From NCBI GenBank assembly GCA_948099385.1, contig CANUEZ040000031.1, positions 6,317,001 through 6,381,000 of the forward strand: a stretch of 64,000 nt of DNA, in the 5' to 3' direction. The stretch comes from Fasciola hepatica. Lineage: Eukaryota > Platyhelminthes > Trematoda > Plagiorchiida > Fasciolidae. A program made the translations under genes and the position numbers. This document shows positions 55,085 to 64,000 of this stretch, piece by piece (position 1 is the first letter of the stretch; each line of letters opens with the position of its first letter). The notes beneath the pieces were generated by a model. That model ran no database searches and was not told the origin of the DNA. It saw nothing but the letters and a program-made list of their open reading frames with translations.

Positions 55085-56379
55085 TTACCTACTACATCTG
55101 CTACCTGCTCCGCGATCACGAGCGTTGTGGAACCAATTTCTGATGTGTCTGTCGATGTTCATAGTTGGTTCCTCGGAAAAAAACGAACTGAATCTGATAG
55201 CGTCTAGTAGATGGTGAGACCACCAATAAACCGATATACCTTTTATGGCTTTGATGAGTTTATGATTGCAGACGGCTATCCTCTTGCTGCTACCGAGCCA
55301 GCAGCACCTGACTGCGACGTCGTCGCTCACCACAGCAGACAGCATTTGCTTTACTGAATCCTGAAGATTTCTATTTATATACCGCCGCAGTGTCGTTACC
55401 TACATTTGTCACATACACGTATAGTGACTTACCATCTTATTGAAAGCTTCTGGCGTTCCCAGGACGTCGTGTAAATGGTGGAATTCATCCACAGTGTTCA
55501 CACGTGTGATTGGCTGCGGTATACCTTGTGAACATGACGCCCCGATAGTGTTGGAAAGAGACTCTATGGAGGCACTCAGTTTCTCCACAGTTTTTGTGAG
55601 ACTGTCTATAGACAGTAGAATTTTTTCTTGGTTTACTTAAACATAAGGTAATGGCATTGCATGTGAACTTACATAGTAATTGGCGCAGGTGAGGGGCCAA
55701 GTTCATTTGCGTGGCGCTGGTGCTTGAGCCGCTACTTGTAATTAAATGGGCAATATGAAACAAAAGTAATAATTACCTTGAGGATGCGACTGGCACTCGG
55801 GTGCTAGCGTGTGCAGACAACGTGGACTGTGAGGACAACTGAGGCGAACTAAAACGGAATTTGGTTATGCATGTTGGAAATGTACCTTTGCATTCCCCCA
55901 AGTCGTTCCAAAATGGGCGGTGGGGAGGGTGGTAAGTCCAGCGTAACTGGTTTTAGGTTTCTCCGCATCGCCTGGGGACTCTCGTCGAAAGAGAATTCCA
56001 CGGGAACCCTTTAGGTATGTGAATATTAATGTTTAATTACCTCTTTCTTGTGGAGTAGTGCTGCGAGAAGTATGTCTGCTTCTCCGTTACATCGGTGGAA
56101 GCAGCACTTGACTGATGAACCAACTGATGCTCAAAATCGATGGCATCACCAAGTTTGTCTATTTAAATGTTATACTACCACTGACTTACCCGTATAGTAC
56201 ATAGGTCTAAAGTAGTATTCCGGGCATGAGTCCGGCACTTCCTTTCCCGATAGCAGATGACGTCTGTAGTCGGGAAAACTCTTCGTTCGTGGCCAACGAA
56301 CGTGTGTTTCGTCGACCATCCAGTTTTAGTGTACCACTGCGTATGAGTTTTCTTCGGGAAAGTGAGCCACTACGTACAT
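55085..56379 (-). CDS. DUF4806-like spliced protein, 8 exons
   Basis: Exons by GT-AG reading on the minus strand: 56379-56190, 56158-56041, 56008-55886, 55848-55777, 55734-55673, 55635-55433, 55399-55240, 55203-55085. They sum to 1047 nt (349 codons with TAA), with phases consistent at all seven introns (31-42 nt). N-terminus: VVAHFPEENSYAVV and NWMVDETHVRWP, then PEYYFRP, the small N-terminal module I associate with these proteins. Middle: Ser/Pro-rich, then a coiled coil (LLSIDSLTKTVEKLSASIES). C-terminus: INTVDEF-type TVDEFHHLHDVLG, VTTLRRYINRNLQDSV, CCWLGSSKRIAVCNHKLIKA and RHIRNWFHNARDR, which match the DUF4806 pattern (W-x-G, K...F/L-x-L, I-x-x-W-L/F-x-x-A-x-x-R). One in-frame TAA in exon 1 at about 56327 would truncate it unless translation starts at a later Met. 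A further donor-like GTAAGT overlaps the stop. Function unknown. Confidence 0.7.
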
Positions 56380-56640
56380 CTAGGAAGAAAATTCTCATTA
56401 GGAATTGTCTATGTGGGACTTGATTACATTTAAGTACGTACAGAAACAAGTGAACGGTGAATACAATAACAATAACGCCTAAGTGATCACCCATACGTGA
56501 AAGCAAACACGAGTCAGCCATTGACACCAAACAAGGACACGGAGACAGCAATAAAACGGCAAAATACGAACGCTTCACGTCAAAACAACCGACAAAGGAG
56601 AACAACTTTCGTCTCGCAGTCACCCGAGAAATACATAGTC

Positions 56641-57179
56641 TTAACAGATCGTCATGCTGATTTGCGAAAAAAGTGGCACGGTAAGCACAGGTACGCCGGG
56701 CAAATATTGGTTTAGAACGTTCAGCACACTCCTTCGTTGCTGCATCGTTAGTCTGCAGCTAACAAACACATCGGCAAATGAACGTAAGAACGCGTCCATG
56801 TTGATCTTCACGGACGTCATTTTCCCCAGTTCAATGTCGACACCTGCGAATAACAATTTATATAAAATCACAGATAACATATACTCACCGACACCAGTGG
56901 ACAAGTCTGTTGTTGACCCTTGCACATTCATCGTTGATGAGTGAGGAAGTTGTGATGGATGTCCACCCGAAACCTCATCACTGGATGACACATTTACCGT
57001 TGGCTCTGGATTTAGTGAAGTTTATATTACGATGCAAATATTTAAGTACCTGTTGACGTCATCTGCGGACATCGGTATCGATGGGCCCACATGGAAGCCT
57101 CGCCGCACTCAGTGCACGGTACAGCACTCAACGCCTGCTTACGCCGACGGTATCTTTGCCACTTGCTTGGACGGTCCAT
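56641..57179 (-). pseudogene. Transposase-like N-terminal exons (no catalytic core)
   Basis: Exons 57179-57050, 57005-56889 and 56843 onward are joined by 44- and 45-nt GT-AG introns in phase. Exon 1 starts MDRPSKWQRYRRRKQAL and has CTECGE. Exon 2 is Ser/Thr-rich. Exon 3 reads MDAFLRSFADVFVSC and RRSVLNVLNQYLPGVPVL, resembling the W/F-x-x-x-x...L-L-x-x-L-R/N...L-P region near the N-terminus of eukaryotic transposase-domain proteins. After VPVL the family resemblance stops; the frame ends at 56641. The core is either deleted or joined by an unseen splice. The family assignment is an inference. Confidence 0.5.
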
Positions 57180-57740
57180 GTGAGTTAGCTGTCCATTGTA
57201 AACACAGAACAGTGGTAAACACTAAACCACATTTATCTCCATTTGAAATACGAATATGATGATTACAAACAAATATCCATAAACATCAAACATGCGTATA
57301 CCGGGTACTGACGCTATCGGCAAAAAAGATGATGTATAGTATAAAACATATACACAATTATACATACATGTATAATTACATATATATATATATAGAAAGA
57401 CAGACAGACATATTTATAATGATCGCAAGCCATATATATGGTTATGTGTTCAACACGGTCTGTACGAAACTCGTACGAACTCGTGCATCACGTGCCTGAG
57501 AAAGCACGCCAGTCACGTGAAGGACAGAACGACGACTGCACGGGACCGCGTGAAGGTCGCCACTAATAGTGACGTAACAAAACAAAACGGGCCAAAATAA
57601 GCGTTCCTCAGGGTGGCAATATATGTACATGAGGATATAATCCTAGTGAATCCGTAACCAATTAGCATCTTTCCCACATGAAAACTAAACTTGAGGCAAG
57701 CTTGGGGCATGCCCCAGGTTTACCCCAAAGGTTGTGGCAA
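57180..57740. other. TIR element, 5' region
   Basis: Upstream of the transposase-like ATG. It holds a short TA/GACA-type low-complexity stretch (57370-57412) and, from about 57690, the CTTGGGG palindromic sequence next to the right TIR. Probably the promoter region; no specific motif is assigned. Confidence 0.45.
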
Positions 57741-57753
57741 CGTGCTACTTGGG
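57741..57753 (-). repeat. Right terminal inverted repeat
   Basis: CGTGCTACTTGGG, perfect complement of 53827-53839. Confidence 0.85.
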
Positions 57754-59984
57754 TTAGGTGGGGAATAAAGTATTAGCCACGGGGGGTCAATATCAGTGGA
57801 ACTAATTATGTATCAGTTGTTCAACTAAAAACTGCAAGCAGTTTCTGCGGATGGTGCTGTTTGAAAGTTTCCGGATGTATTACGCAAGTCAAGACGGCTT
57901 TAGTCTCTTTACTAAGGTGATTCCCTGATTGGTGCCTTAGAGTCTGCTAGTGTGGTTTCACTGAGACTGATGTTTCGCTTAGATCCGACCCTAAGAGCAG
58001 TTCAATGATCACTTTTGTGTGTATCTTTTACCACCGGGTGGTCCCAGGGACTAATATTCAGAAAAAATCGCTTGATTTTTTCTGGGTCGGACAACAGACC
58101 TTAGAGCTATAGTTTTAGGGATTATCCTAGATAGCTTATTAAAAACTATACTGATAACAGCGAGAAAGCTACGCGGTGTAACGCAAATTCGTTGTTATTC
58201 GTGTTTCAATAAAAACCGAATATTGGTAGTTTTATCGACGATTTTTGCCAAATGATGGCAAGCGGATGGATCTATGGAAGAAGAACACTCAGAGACAGGA
58301 TGGTTGTTCTGCAGGGTTGACGGATGATGGAGTTCTGTTGGAGATAATACTAAAGGTAGGCCTGAACAGCGTGATAAGTAATTAGGTTGATAGAGAGCAA
58401 AAGAGAAAAGGGCCTATATAACGACCAAGACTAGAAAAGGATGGGATGAGAAAGCGAAATTCGAAATACGGATGAAGATGATAGAGATAAATGGGAATAG
58501 GCAGTTACGGTGCAGTCGGATTTCGGTACTCCTAGAAAATCCCCTGAAACTGGACTTCAAGGGGGTGGAGACAGGATTCTAATGGCTACAGATTGTAAGG
58601 AAAATAACATACCAAATAAAACAAGGCACTTTATTATCAGGGGATGGATGTTATGAGAAAGTCTTGGACATTCAAAGTGGCTCTGCGTTATTCAGTGTTT
58701 CATGCAGATTATTAACTCCACCGTCAATAGCTGACCCAGTTCTCGGTCAAAGATGGCCATACCGAAAGAGTTTTCTGCACTGCAGAGTGGTCAATGAAGA
58801 CAAAGCGAGGGATTTTGATCAGGATAATATTGAATACAGGAATGTTTGTCTAGTTGCAGGTAAGGCTGGGTTACCGGTGGTGAGGTGCCTGTTGGGGACA
58901 TGGGCAACAGCCAATAAGGGCAGGACTAGCAAGAGAAAATGGAAAGCTCGAAAATGATATTGATAATGACGGTATATATCTGGACCAGAGGCCGGCGGGC
59001 GAACCAACGGAATATCCGGCAAACTTCTGGTAGGTAGAATAGTGGGGTTTCCCTACAAGCAGAGTCTGGTCCGGGCTGGTGGTTGAAGGCGCCCATCCTC
59101 ACAGCTCGGTTGACGGAAGAGGGATTTTACCCGCTTGAGGTTTTGTACAGAGGAGTGTCCGAGCCCATAAAGAAGCTTCTCGTAGATCCTTCACCGGCCA
59201 TACCTTCACACGTACGCACATGGTAGTGGAAGCTGCTGTGGGTGGAATGCCTTCCCCGAGTTCGGAAGAAGCCACAATCTAAGAGCTGCAGATCTCGAGC
59301 GTGTTGTTGTTTCCAGCATGACAAACTGAAAGAGAGGACAAGCAAGCATACAGGGAGTATACAAGTCTGATGACTTTCAGCTGTAAGCCGCAGCCATAGA
59401 ATGTTCCTGACACCAAGTCATGCCACCGTCTAGCTGCTACTGTAGACTAGTGACGAGTGAATACGAAAGAAGGGGAGCAAAGGAGAGCCATGCGAAGGAA
59501 AGAAAATTGGGCGAATGCTTTAACCCCTGGATTTATTGCCAGTGCAGTATGTCTGATTTGCTGCGGGTAAATTACACTTTCTGAAAACAGTGAACTCGGT
59601 TCCCCGTGTACTGACCGTGTTCATGGGCAGATGGGGGTATGAATAGTTTGCAGGACTATAAAAGATATCAGTGTTTCGTCAGGGATGAACATGGGATGTA
59701 GACTGTCAGGACAATATTACAAGGAACCCGGGGCGAACTCTTCAGTACCGCTGAAGTACTACTAGGAAAGACAATCGAACAACTGGCACTGGTCTTGGGA
59801 CAGATAACCAGTATAAGATAATGTTAGATTTTGTTCCAATGCAAAGTAGAAAATGACAATATTTGCAGATAATAATAGATGAGACTCACGAGCGGGTCAT
59901 GGGGTAATACGTGGATGGCCTAGGCTGTCTTCACTTGCTTGGTCTTTATTTATATTAGTGTACGTCATGTTGACAATGGATGAT
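57754..59984. other. Unassigned non-coding region
   Basis: No coding sequence or element motif is recognised. 58240-59000 is purine-rich on the plus strand like the minus-strand LINE 3' UTRs and may be one. The frame at 58664-58957 has no motif. If the TIR element inserted in the LINE 5' region, the LINE 5' end could continue here, but I cannot show it. Confidence 0.35.
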
Positions 59985-60862
59985 GCGTAGGGAGGTCTTC
60001 TAATACTTTAGGATTTATCTCGGTTAAGTCAAGACCTGCTCCCGTATAGAGTCTATAGCCCGTGGTCCTCGGTTTGTGACACGATAGCGAATATACTCGG
60101 CAGCGCGCAAAGCAGAACTCAAAACGCCGGAGCGGGACAACGTGTGTATTGGAGGAGCGCAACGGCGTGCAGACGACGTACACAGGCGGAGCAAGTGGCG
60201 CCACCAAAAACGGTCATCGTTCAAATAAACACATTTGTTAGTCTTTGTCATCGAGTGCTTTATTGTTAGCACTACAGGAGTCTCCCTCTTGAAGGCCGAC
60301 GCAGTTGGGCTTCGACCCGTGATGGGTACGTCGAATTCGGTGGCGAGAGACGTTTTTCATGCCTCCCGCCGCGGTCAAACACAACAGCGAAGCCAGCACA
60401 AGCCGTTCTCCATGACTCACACTGGTCGCTGCGCGTCGATCACGAAATTGCGTCCTCCTCGAAATGTTATCCGACCGGGGTAGATCCTGTTCGTGACCTG
60501 GCAGTGGTGATTGTGTTGTAGGGTTTGTCGTTGCCGGCATATCCCAAAGTTCCGTGTCCCTGTGGTTGTCATTGCCTTCGTAAGCGAGCCAGCGTCCTGC
60601 GTCAAATGAGCCCAGTCGCGATCCAGTGAGCCTTGTGTTGGAGCCATGCGAGATCCTGGAATTCCATATGGTTCTGTCTGACGGGACGATCTGGAAGGCA
60701 AGAAACACAAGAAAGCTGCGCCTTGAGGCGCTATCGGATAATCGACTGGGGGGGACATACCGGCGCAATACAGGCTGCCGCCATCCTTGTCGTGATCACC
60801 ATGTGGTCGTGCATTCATGCATAATAGAACTATGTACAAGTTGAATATGAGGAGTAAACTTA
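59985..60862 (-). repeat. Probable 3' LTR region of the right-hand gypsy element
   Basis: It follows the integrase end on the minus strand. It contains an AATAAA-type polyadenylation hexamer (complement of 60259-60264), as expected of an LTR. The partner LTR is outside the window, so the borders cannot be set. Confidence 0.4.
60259..60264 (-). promoter_or_regulatory. Polyadenylation hexamer in the gypsy LTR
   Basis: AATAAA on the minus strand (TTTATT on plus), about 600 bp after the integrase stop, where an LTR R region is expected. Confidence 0.45.
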
Positions 60863-62118
60863 GATATATACAACTGTTACATATTCAGAAAACCTCGTTG
60901 GCTGTCGCAGCTCGCGGCCGCGTCGATTTATCCTGTTGACCGGTGCAGCTGTGTCTTTCGTGGAGTTTGGTGTTGCAACAGGTAACGACGGGTCGTTAGT
61001 GGGAGTAACAGGGGCCGACTCGGGACGACTTACCGAGGGTTGTGAGCAGGTAGGGACACTGAGAGGGTTGTTCGAGGTGGGTTCTGCCTCGATGAAGGCT
61101 GGTTTGAGGCGCTCTATGCTGATGGTCTCCTTCCTGCCCTCGACGTCCACCACGTATTTCTTTTCCTTTCGCTGGACGACGCGGAACGGGCCAGAGTAAG
61201 CCGCCTGCAGTGGTGATCGCACTTCATCTACTCGAATAAACACATGGCTGGTGGTAGCTAGAGCGGTAGGTATGTAGTTGCTCAGGGTTTGTTCTCGTGG
61301 TGGGGTGGGCTTTATCACCCGCATTTGGTGCGACAACCGTTTCGCATAATCCCCGTAATTAAAACTCATAGGTGGTAATGAAGAAACCAAATCACTTGGA
61401 AGTTGTAGTGTGCAACCATAAACCAGTTCAGCCGCCGTAACTCCCATATCAGCTTTAACGGTGTTACGCAGTCCTAAGAGAACGATCGGCAAAACTTCAC
61501 TCCATAATGGGTTATCACGAGCACGAAGGGCAGCTTTCAGCTGGCGATGGAATCGCTCCACCATTCCATTGGCCTGGGGATGATAGGCCGTCGTCTTGTT
61601 GTGTCGACAACCGAATGCGTTTAGTAGCTCGTGGAAGGCGCCGTCGAAATGAGAACCGCGGTCAGTGGTCACGATAGCAGGGCAACCGAACTGACTCACC
61701 CAACCGGTTAGAAATGCTCTTGCAGCTTCCTCTGAGGTTGGGCGGGGAATAGGTATGGCCTGTGGCCAGCGAGTGAAGCGATCTACGCAAGTGAGGATGT
61801 AGACGCAGCCATTGGATGGCGGACGTGGCCCCACGAGATCCACATGCACATGATGAAAGCGTGCGTCCGGTTCGCAGAATCTGCCTAAAGTAGATTTGGT
61901 GTGACGCTGTGTCTTAACTCGCTGACACTGGAGACAAGCACGGGCCCAAAGACGTACGTCACGTTTGACGCAAGGCCAGACGAATCGCTCGGTGACTAGT
62001 TTTACTGAGGCGGTTACACCAGGGTGCGATAAGTTGTGGAGGCTGGTAAAAACGCGTCGGCGAAAACTGGCAGGAACTAGTGGTCGGGGTCAACCCTGTG
62101 ACACATCGCAAATGATAG
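60860..62118 (-). CDS. Gypsy integrase (right element)
   Basis: The zinc domain is read at about 62040-61900: LHNLSHPGVTAS and ACLQCQRVKTQRH (HHCC). A TGA near 62088 interrupts the lead-in. The core, from 61849: HVDLVGPRPPSNG (Asp), AIVTTDRGSHFDGAF (Asp), AYHPQANGMVERFHRQLK (Glu), so the DDE triad is complete. The C-terminus has YSGPFRVVQRKEKKYVVDV and SIERLKPAFIE, the usual integrase tail. It ends at 60860 after FSEYVTVVYI. Confidence 0.9.
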
Positions 62119-62966
62119 TTACGTCCGAAGTTGGAAGGGCCACTGCACTAGGTGCAGGGAGCTGTTGTGTCTGAGTTGCTCTACCTCGGGATCTGTCGTT
62201 TGGGCTGCGGCGACTGCTTCTAGGTCTATGCCCATGGGTAGTGGGTAGTCGATATTGTGGACGCGTGAGAGTGCGTCTGCTACGGGATTGTGTGCCCCAG
62301 AGACGTGTCGAATGTCCGTAGTAAACTGCGAAACATAGTCTAAGTGGCGAATTTCACTTGGCGAATATCGGTCAGAAGCTGACTGGTGGGCGTAAACTAG
62401 TGGTTTATGATCTGTGAACACTGTGAACGTTTGGCACTCGAGTGTGTGCCGGAAGTGTCGGATACCCAAATAGATTGACAGCAGTTCTCTGCTGAACGTA
62501 CTATATCGGGATTCCGCAGGCTGGAGACGCTTGGAAAAGAAAGCTATTGGTTGCCATGAATTGTTGGCGAATTGCTGCAACACTGTTCCAACAGCCGTGT
62601 CCAAAGCATCTGTTCCTAATGCCAGGGGAGCAGAAGGATCGGGATGTGCAAGGAGTGCTATGTTGGCGATAGCATCCTTGATCAAGGTAAATGCTGCCTG
62701 CGCCGTGTCGGGAAAAATGAATTTCCGCTTACCTCCACGTAAAAGGTCTGTTAGAGGCTGCATTATTTCGGCGCAGTGTGGGATAAAACGGCGTTAAAAG
62801 TTAACCAGGCCAGAAAATTGGCGCAACTGTCTTTAAGAGTGAGGCTCAGGATAGTCGCGAATTGCCGCCACCTTGTCAGGCAGGGGCTGTATGCCTGAGG
62901 CTGAGATTTCGTGACCTAGGAACGTGATGGTCGTCCTACCTAATTCGCACTTAGCAGGGTTAATGG
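62119..62966 (-). pseudogene. pol: Gypsy RT connection and RNase H (right element)
   Basis: 62966-62764 holds the RT thumb/connection with two stops (in LVNF*RRF and PEPHS*RQLRQF). From 62763 a 214-codon frame reads LALGTDALDTAVGTVLQQ (RNase H first Asp), RYSTFSRELLSIYLGIRHFR (Glu), FTVFTDHKPLVYA (Asp) and ISGA-type VSGAHNPVADALSRV. The RNase H catalytic set appears complete. Confidence 0.85.
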
Positions 62967-63797
62967 TTACACCGTGTTGGCTAAGGCGCTCAAAAAGAGC
63001 ACGCAGTGTGTCATATGCTCTTCTTTTGAAGAACTTGCCACCAAAATATCGTCTAAGTACACGTAGACATTCTTCAAACCGCGTGTTGCCTCATGCATAA
63101 ACCTTTGAAAGGTTTGGGCTGCATTGCTGAGCCCAAAAGGCATGCGCAAAAACTCGAATAGTCCGAATGGAGTTGTGACAGCGGTTTTAGGGATGTCAGC
63201 CTCTGCTACTGGGATTTGGTGGTAGGCTCTGACGAGGTCGATTCTGCTGAAAACAGAACAACCAGACAGGGTAGAATTAAGATCTTGAATATGTGGAATG
63301 GGGTACCTGTCCGGGATAGTAGCCTGGTTGAGGGCCCTGTAGTCACCGCAGAGGCGCCCATCGCCATTAGGTTTAGAAACCATATGAAGGGGCGAGGCCC
63401 AAGGGCTACTGGACGGGCGTATTATGCCTAATTCTAGCGTGTGTTCAAACTCAGCCTGTGCTACGCGGAGCTTGTCTAAGGTCAAGCGACGTGGTCGGCT
63501 AAATGCTGGGGGTCCTTTAGTGACAATATGGTGGGTAATGTTAGTGGTCACCGCGGGAAGGAGGCCAGATTGTCTTAGCATTGCCGGGTAAGCTGACAGT
63601 AGGTCTGCGTACGGGTGTTCGGCCTGCGGTTCGATGTATAGGGGCGTGATGTGATTCACGGAGGAATACGACCCGGTTACGGAAAGAGAAGTCTGCCGGT
63701 CGACAACTCTCCGGCCTCGTGCATCGATCAGGAGGTCGAAATGGTCTAGGAAATCGATGCCTAGTATGGGATAAGGTACGTCTGCTACTATGAACAC
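62967..63797 (-). CDS. pol: Gypsy protease end and reverse transcriptase (right element)
   Basis: 276 codons. PILGIDFLDHFDLLID closes the protease. RT: LGIIRPSSSPWASPLHMVSK, LCGDYRALNQATIPDRYPIP, FSRIDLVRAYHQIPVAEA (motif A), TPFGLFEFLRMPFGLSNAAQ (motif B) and VYVYLDDILVASSSKEEH (motif C, both Asp). The frame is lost just after motif C by a one-base shift (about 63008), with the connection domain continuing in another frame (PAKCELGRTTITFLGHEIS). Confidence 0.93.
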   Translation of the reverse strand: MFIVADVPYPILGIDFLDHFDLLIDARGRRVVDRQTSLSVTGSYSSVNHITPLYIEPQAEHPYADLLSAYPAMLRQSGLLPAVTTNITHHIVTKGPPAFSRPRRLTLDKLRVAQAEFEHTLELGIIRPSSSPWASPLHMVSKPNGDGRLCGDYRALNQATIPDRYPIPHIQDLNSTLSGCSVFSRIDLVRAYHQIPVAEADIPKTAVTTPFGLFEFLRMPFGLSNAAQTFQRFMHEATRGLKNVYVYLDDILVASSSKEEHMTHCVLFLSALANTV

Positions 63798-64000
63798 CCA
63801 GCGGAATGTGCGACGTAGTCCTAAGTTGAATGTGAGTGACTAACGGCCGTAAGTAGCAATGGGAGTGCCATTGGCAGCACGGAGTTGTTGGACTGACGGG
63901 TTCGTTGCACCACCTGCCTCCTTTGGAATGACACTTACTGCTGCACCGGTGTCAATTAGGAACAGGTTATTGGAAACTAAATCTCGGACATGCAACAGAC
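63798..64000 (-). pseudogene. Gypsy protease (partial, right element)
   Basis: At the window edge the minus strand reads LVSNNLFLIDTGAAVSVIP (63990-63935), the retropepsin D-T-G active site, followed by sequence leading to the RT block. A stop near 63841 (TAG on the minus strand) separates it from the ORF starting at 63797. The start lies beyond the window. Confidence 0.75.

Larger units (their letters stand above)
53827..57753 (-). mobile_element. TIR-bounded DNA element with a DUF4806-like gene
   Basis: 13-bp perfect terminal inverted repeats, CCCAAGTAGCACG at 53827-53839 and its complement CGTGCTACTTGGG at 57741-57753. A TT dinucleotide flanks both sides. Both ends continue with CCCCAAG/CTTGGGG-rich palindromic sequence, expanded into a 53-bp tandem array on the left (to 54432) and about 50 bp on the right (57690-57735). 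Inside, all recognisable coding sequence is on the minus strand: 5' exons resembling a transposase N-terminus (57179-56641) and a spliced DUF4806-like gene (56379-55085). No catalytic core is found, so this copy looks non-autonomous. Superfamily not assigned. Confidence 0.7.
60240..64000 (-). mobile_element. CsRn1-like Ty3/gypsy element, near intact (partial)
   Basis: The minus strand gives protease (from 64000), RT (63797-62967), RNase H (62763-62119) and integrase (about 62085-60860) in order, with a high match in style to the gypsy at 6.3-15.2 kb. Lesions are few: a frameshift near 63008, stops near 62842, 62801 and 62088. Gag and the 5' LTR lie outside the window. Confidence 0.88.

Noticed and set aside
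57741..57775. Longer target-site duplication around the TIR element
   Set aside because: Flanks share only TT; 8-bp or longer comparisons (GTGAGCCTT against TTAGGTGG) do not match.
1..64000. tRNA or rRNA genes
   Set aside because: No cloverleaf with anticodon arm or rRNA-like block was recognised by eye; a covariance-model scan would be needed.

Overview
This window is eukaryotic, repeat-dominated DNA with almost no ordinary host genes. There are no operons or bacterial signals. What it does contain is spliced exons with GT-AG introns of 31-45 nt, and non-LTR, Ty3/gypsy (CsRn1-type) and BEL/Pao retroelements. CsRn1-type gag fingers, CR1-like LINEs with a PHD-like ORF1 and very short introns fit a platyhelminth (a cestode or trematode). 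That assignment is an inference from element types, not from a host marker gene.

Layout. 0-0.5 kb: first exon of a Pro/Gly/Tyr-rich host-like protein (minus). 1.1-3.1 kb: 5'-truncated RTE-like LINE (minus). 3.7-5.2 kb: decayed LINE RT (plus). 6.3-15.2 kb: a Ty3/gypsy CsRn1-like element (plus) whose 3' LTR is split by a 4.06-kb CR1-like LINE (minus). 16.4-17.8 kb: another LINE fragment, cut by the LTR of a BEL/Pao element that runs 17.8-28.0 kb. That BEL copy is interrupted by a 7-kb CR1-like LINE (19.8-26.9 kb), and the LINE is flanked by two copies of the same ~1.01-kb BEL segment, as if the insertion made a giant target-site duplication. 28.4-38.4 kb: a head-to-tail series of minus-strand LINE copies. 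38.4-42.5 kb: a young BEL element with 359-bp LTRs and a perfect 5-bp TSD but no reverse transcriptase. 42.5-46.2 kb: LINE pieces. 46.2-53.8 kb: a LINE with an uninterrupted 1526-codon ORF carrying ORF1-like, endonuclease and RT regions in one polypeptide. 53.8-57.75 kb: a TIR-bounded DNA element with a 53-bp palindromic minisatellite at one end and, inside, a spliced gene that I reconstruct as a DUF4806-type protein, plus 5' exons that resemble a transposase N-terminus. 57.8-60 kb: non-coding. 60-64 kb: a second CsRn1-like gypsy element (minus), nearly intact, leaving the window before its gag and 5' LTR.

How they relate. The region is a stratigraphy of nested insertions. Old LINE debris is cut by gypsy and BEL elements, which are cut in turn by CR1-like LINEs. 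The least decayed residents are the 646-codon BEL derivative, the 1526-codon LINE, the right-hand gypsy and the TIR element. The most unusual items are the TIR element with its DUF4806-like spliced gene, the 1-kb apparent target-site duplication, and the single-ORF LINE. All splice models, element boundaries and clade names come from reading the sequence by eye; no database search was possible.
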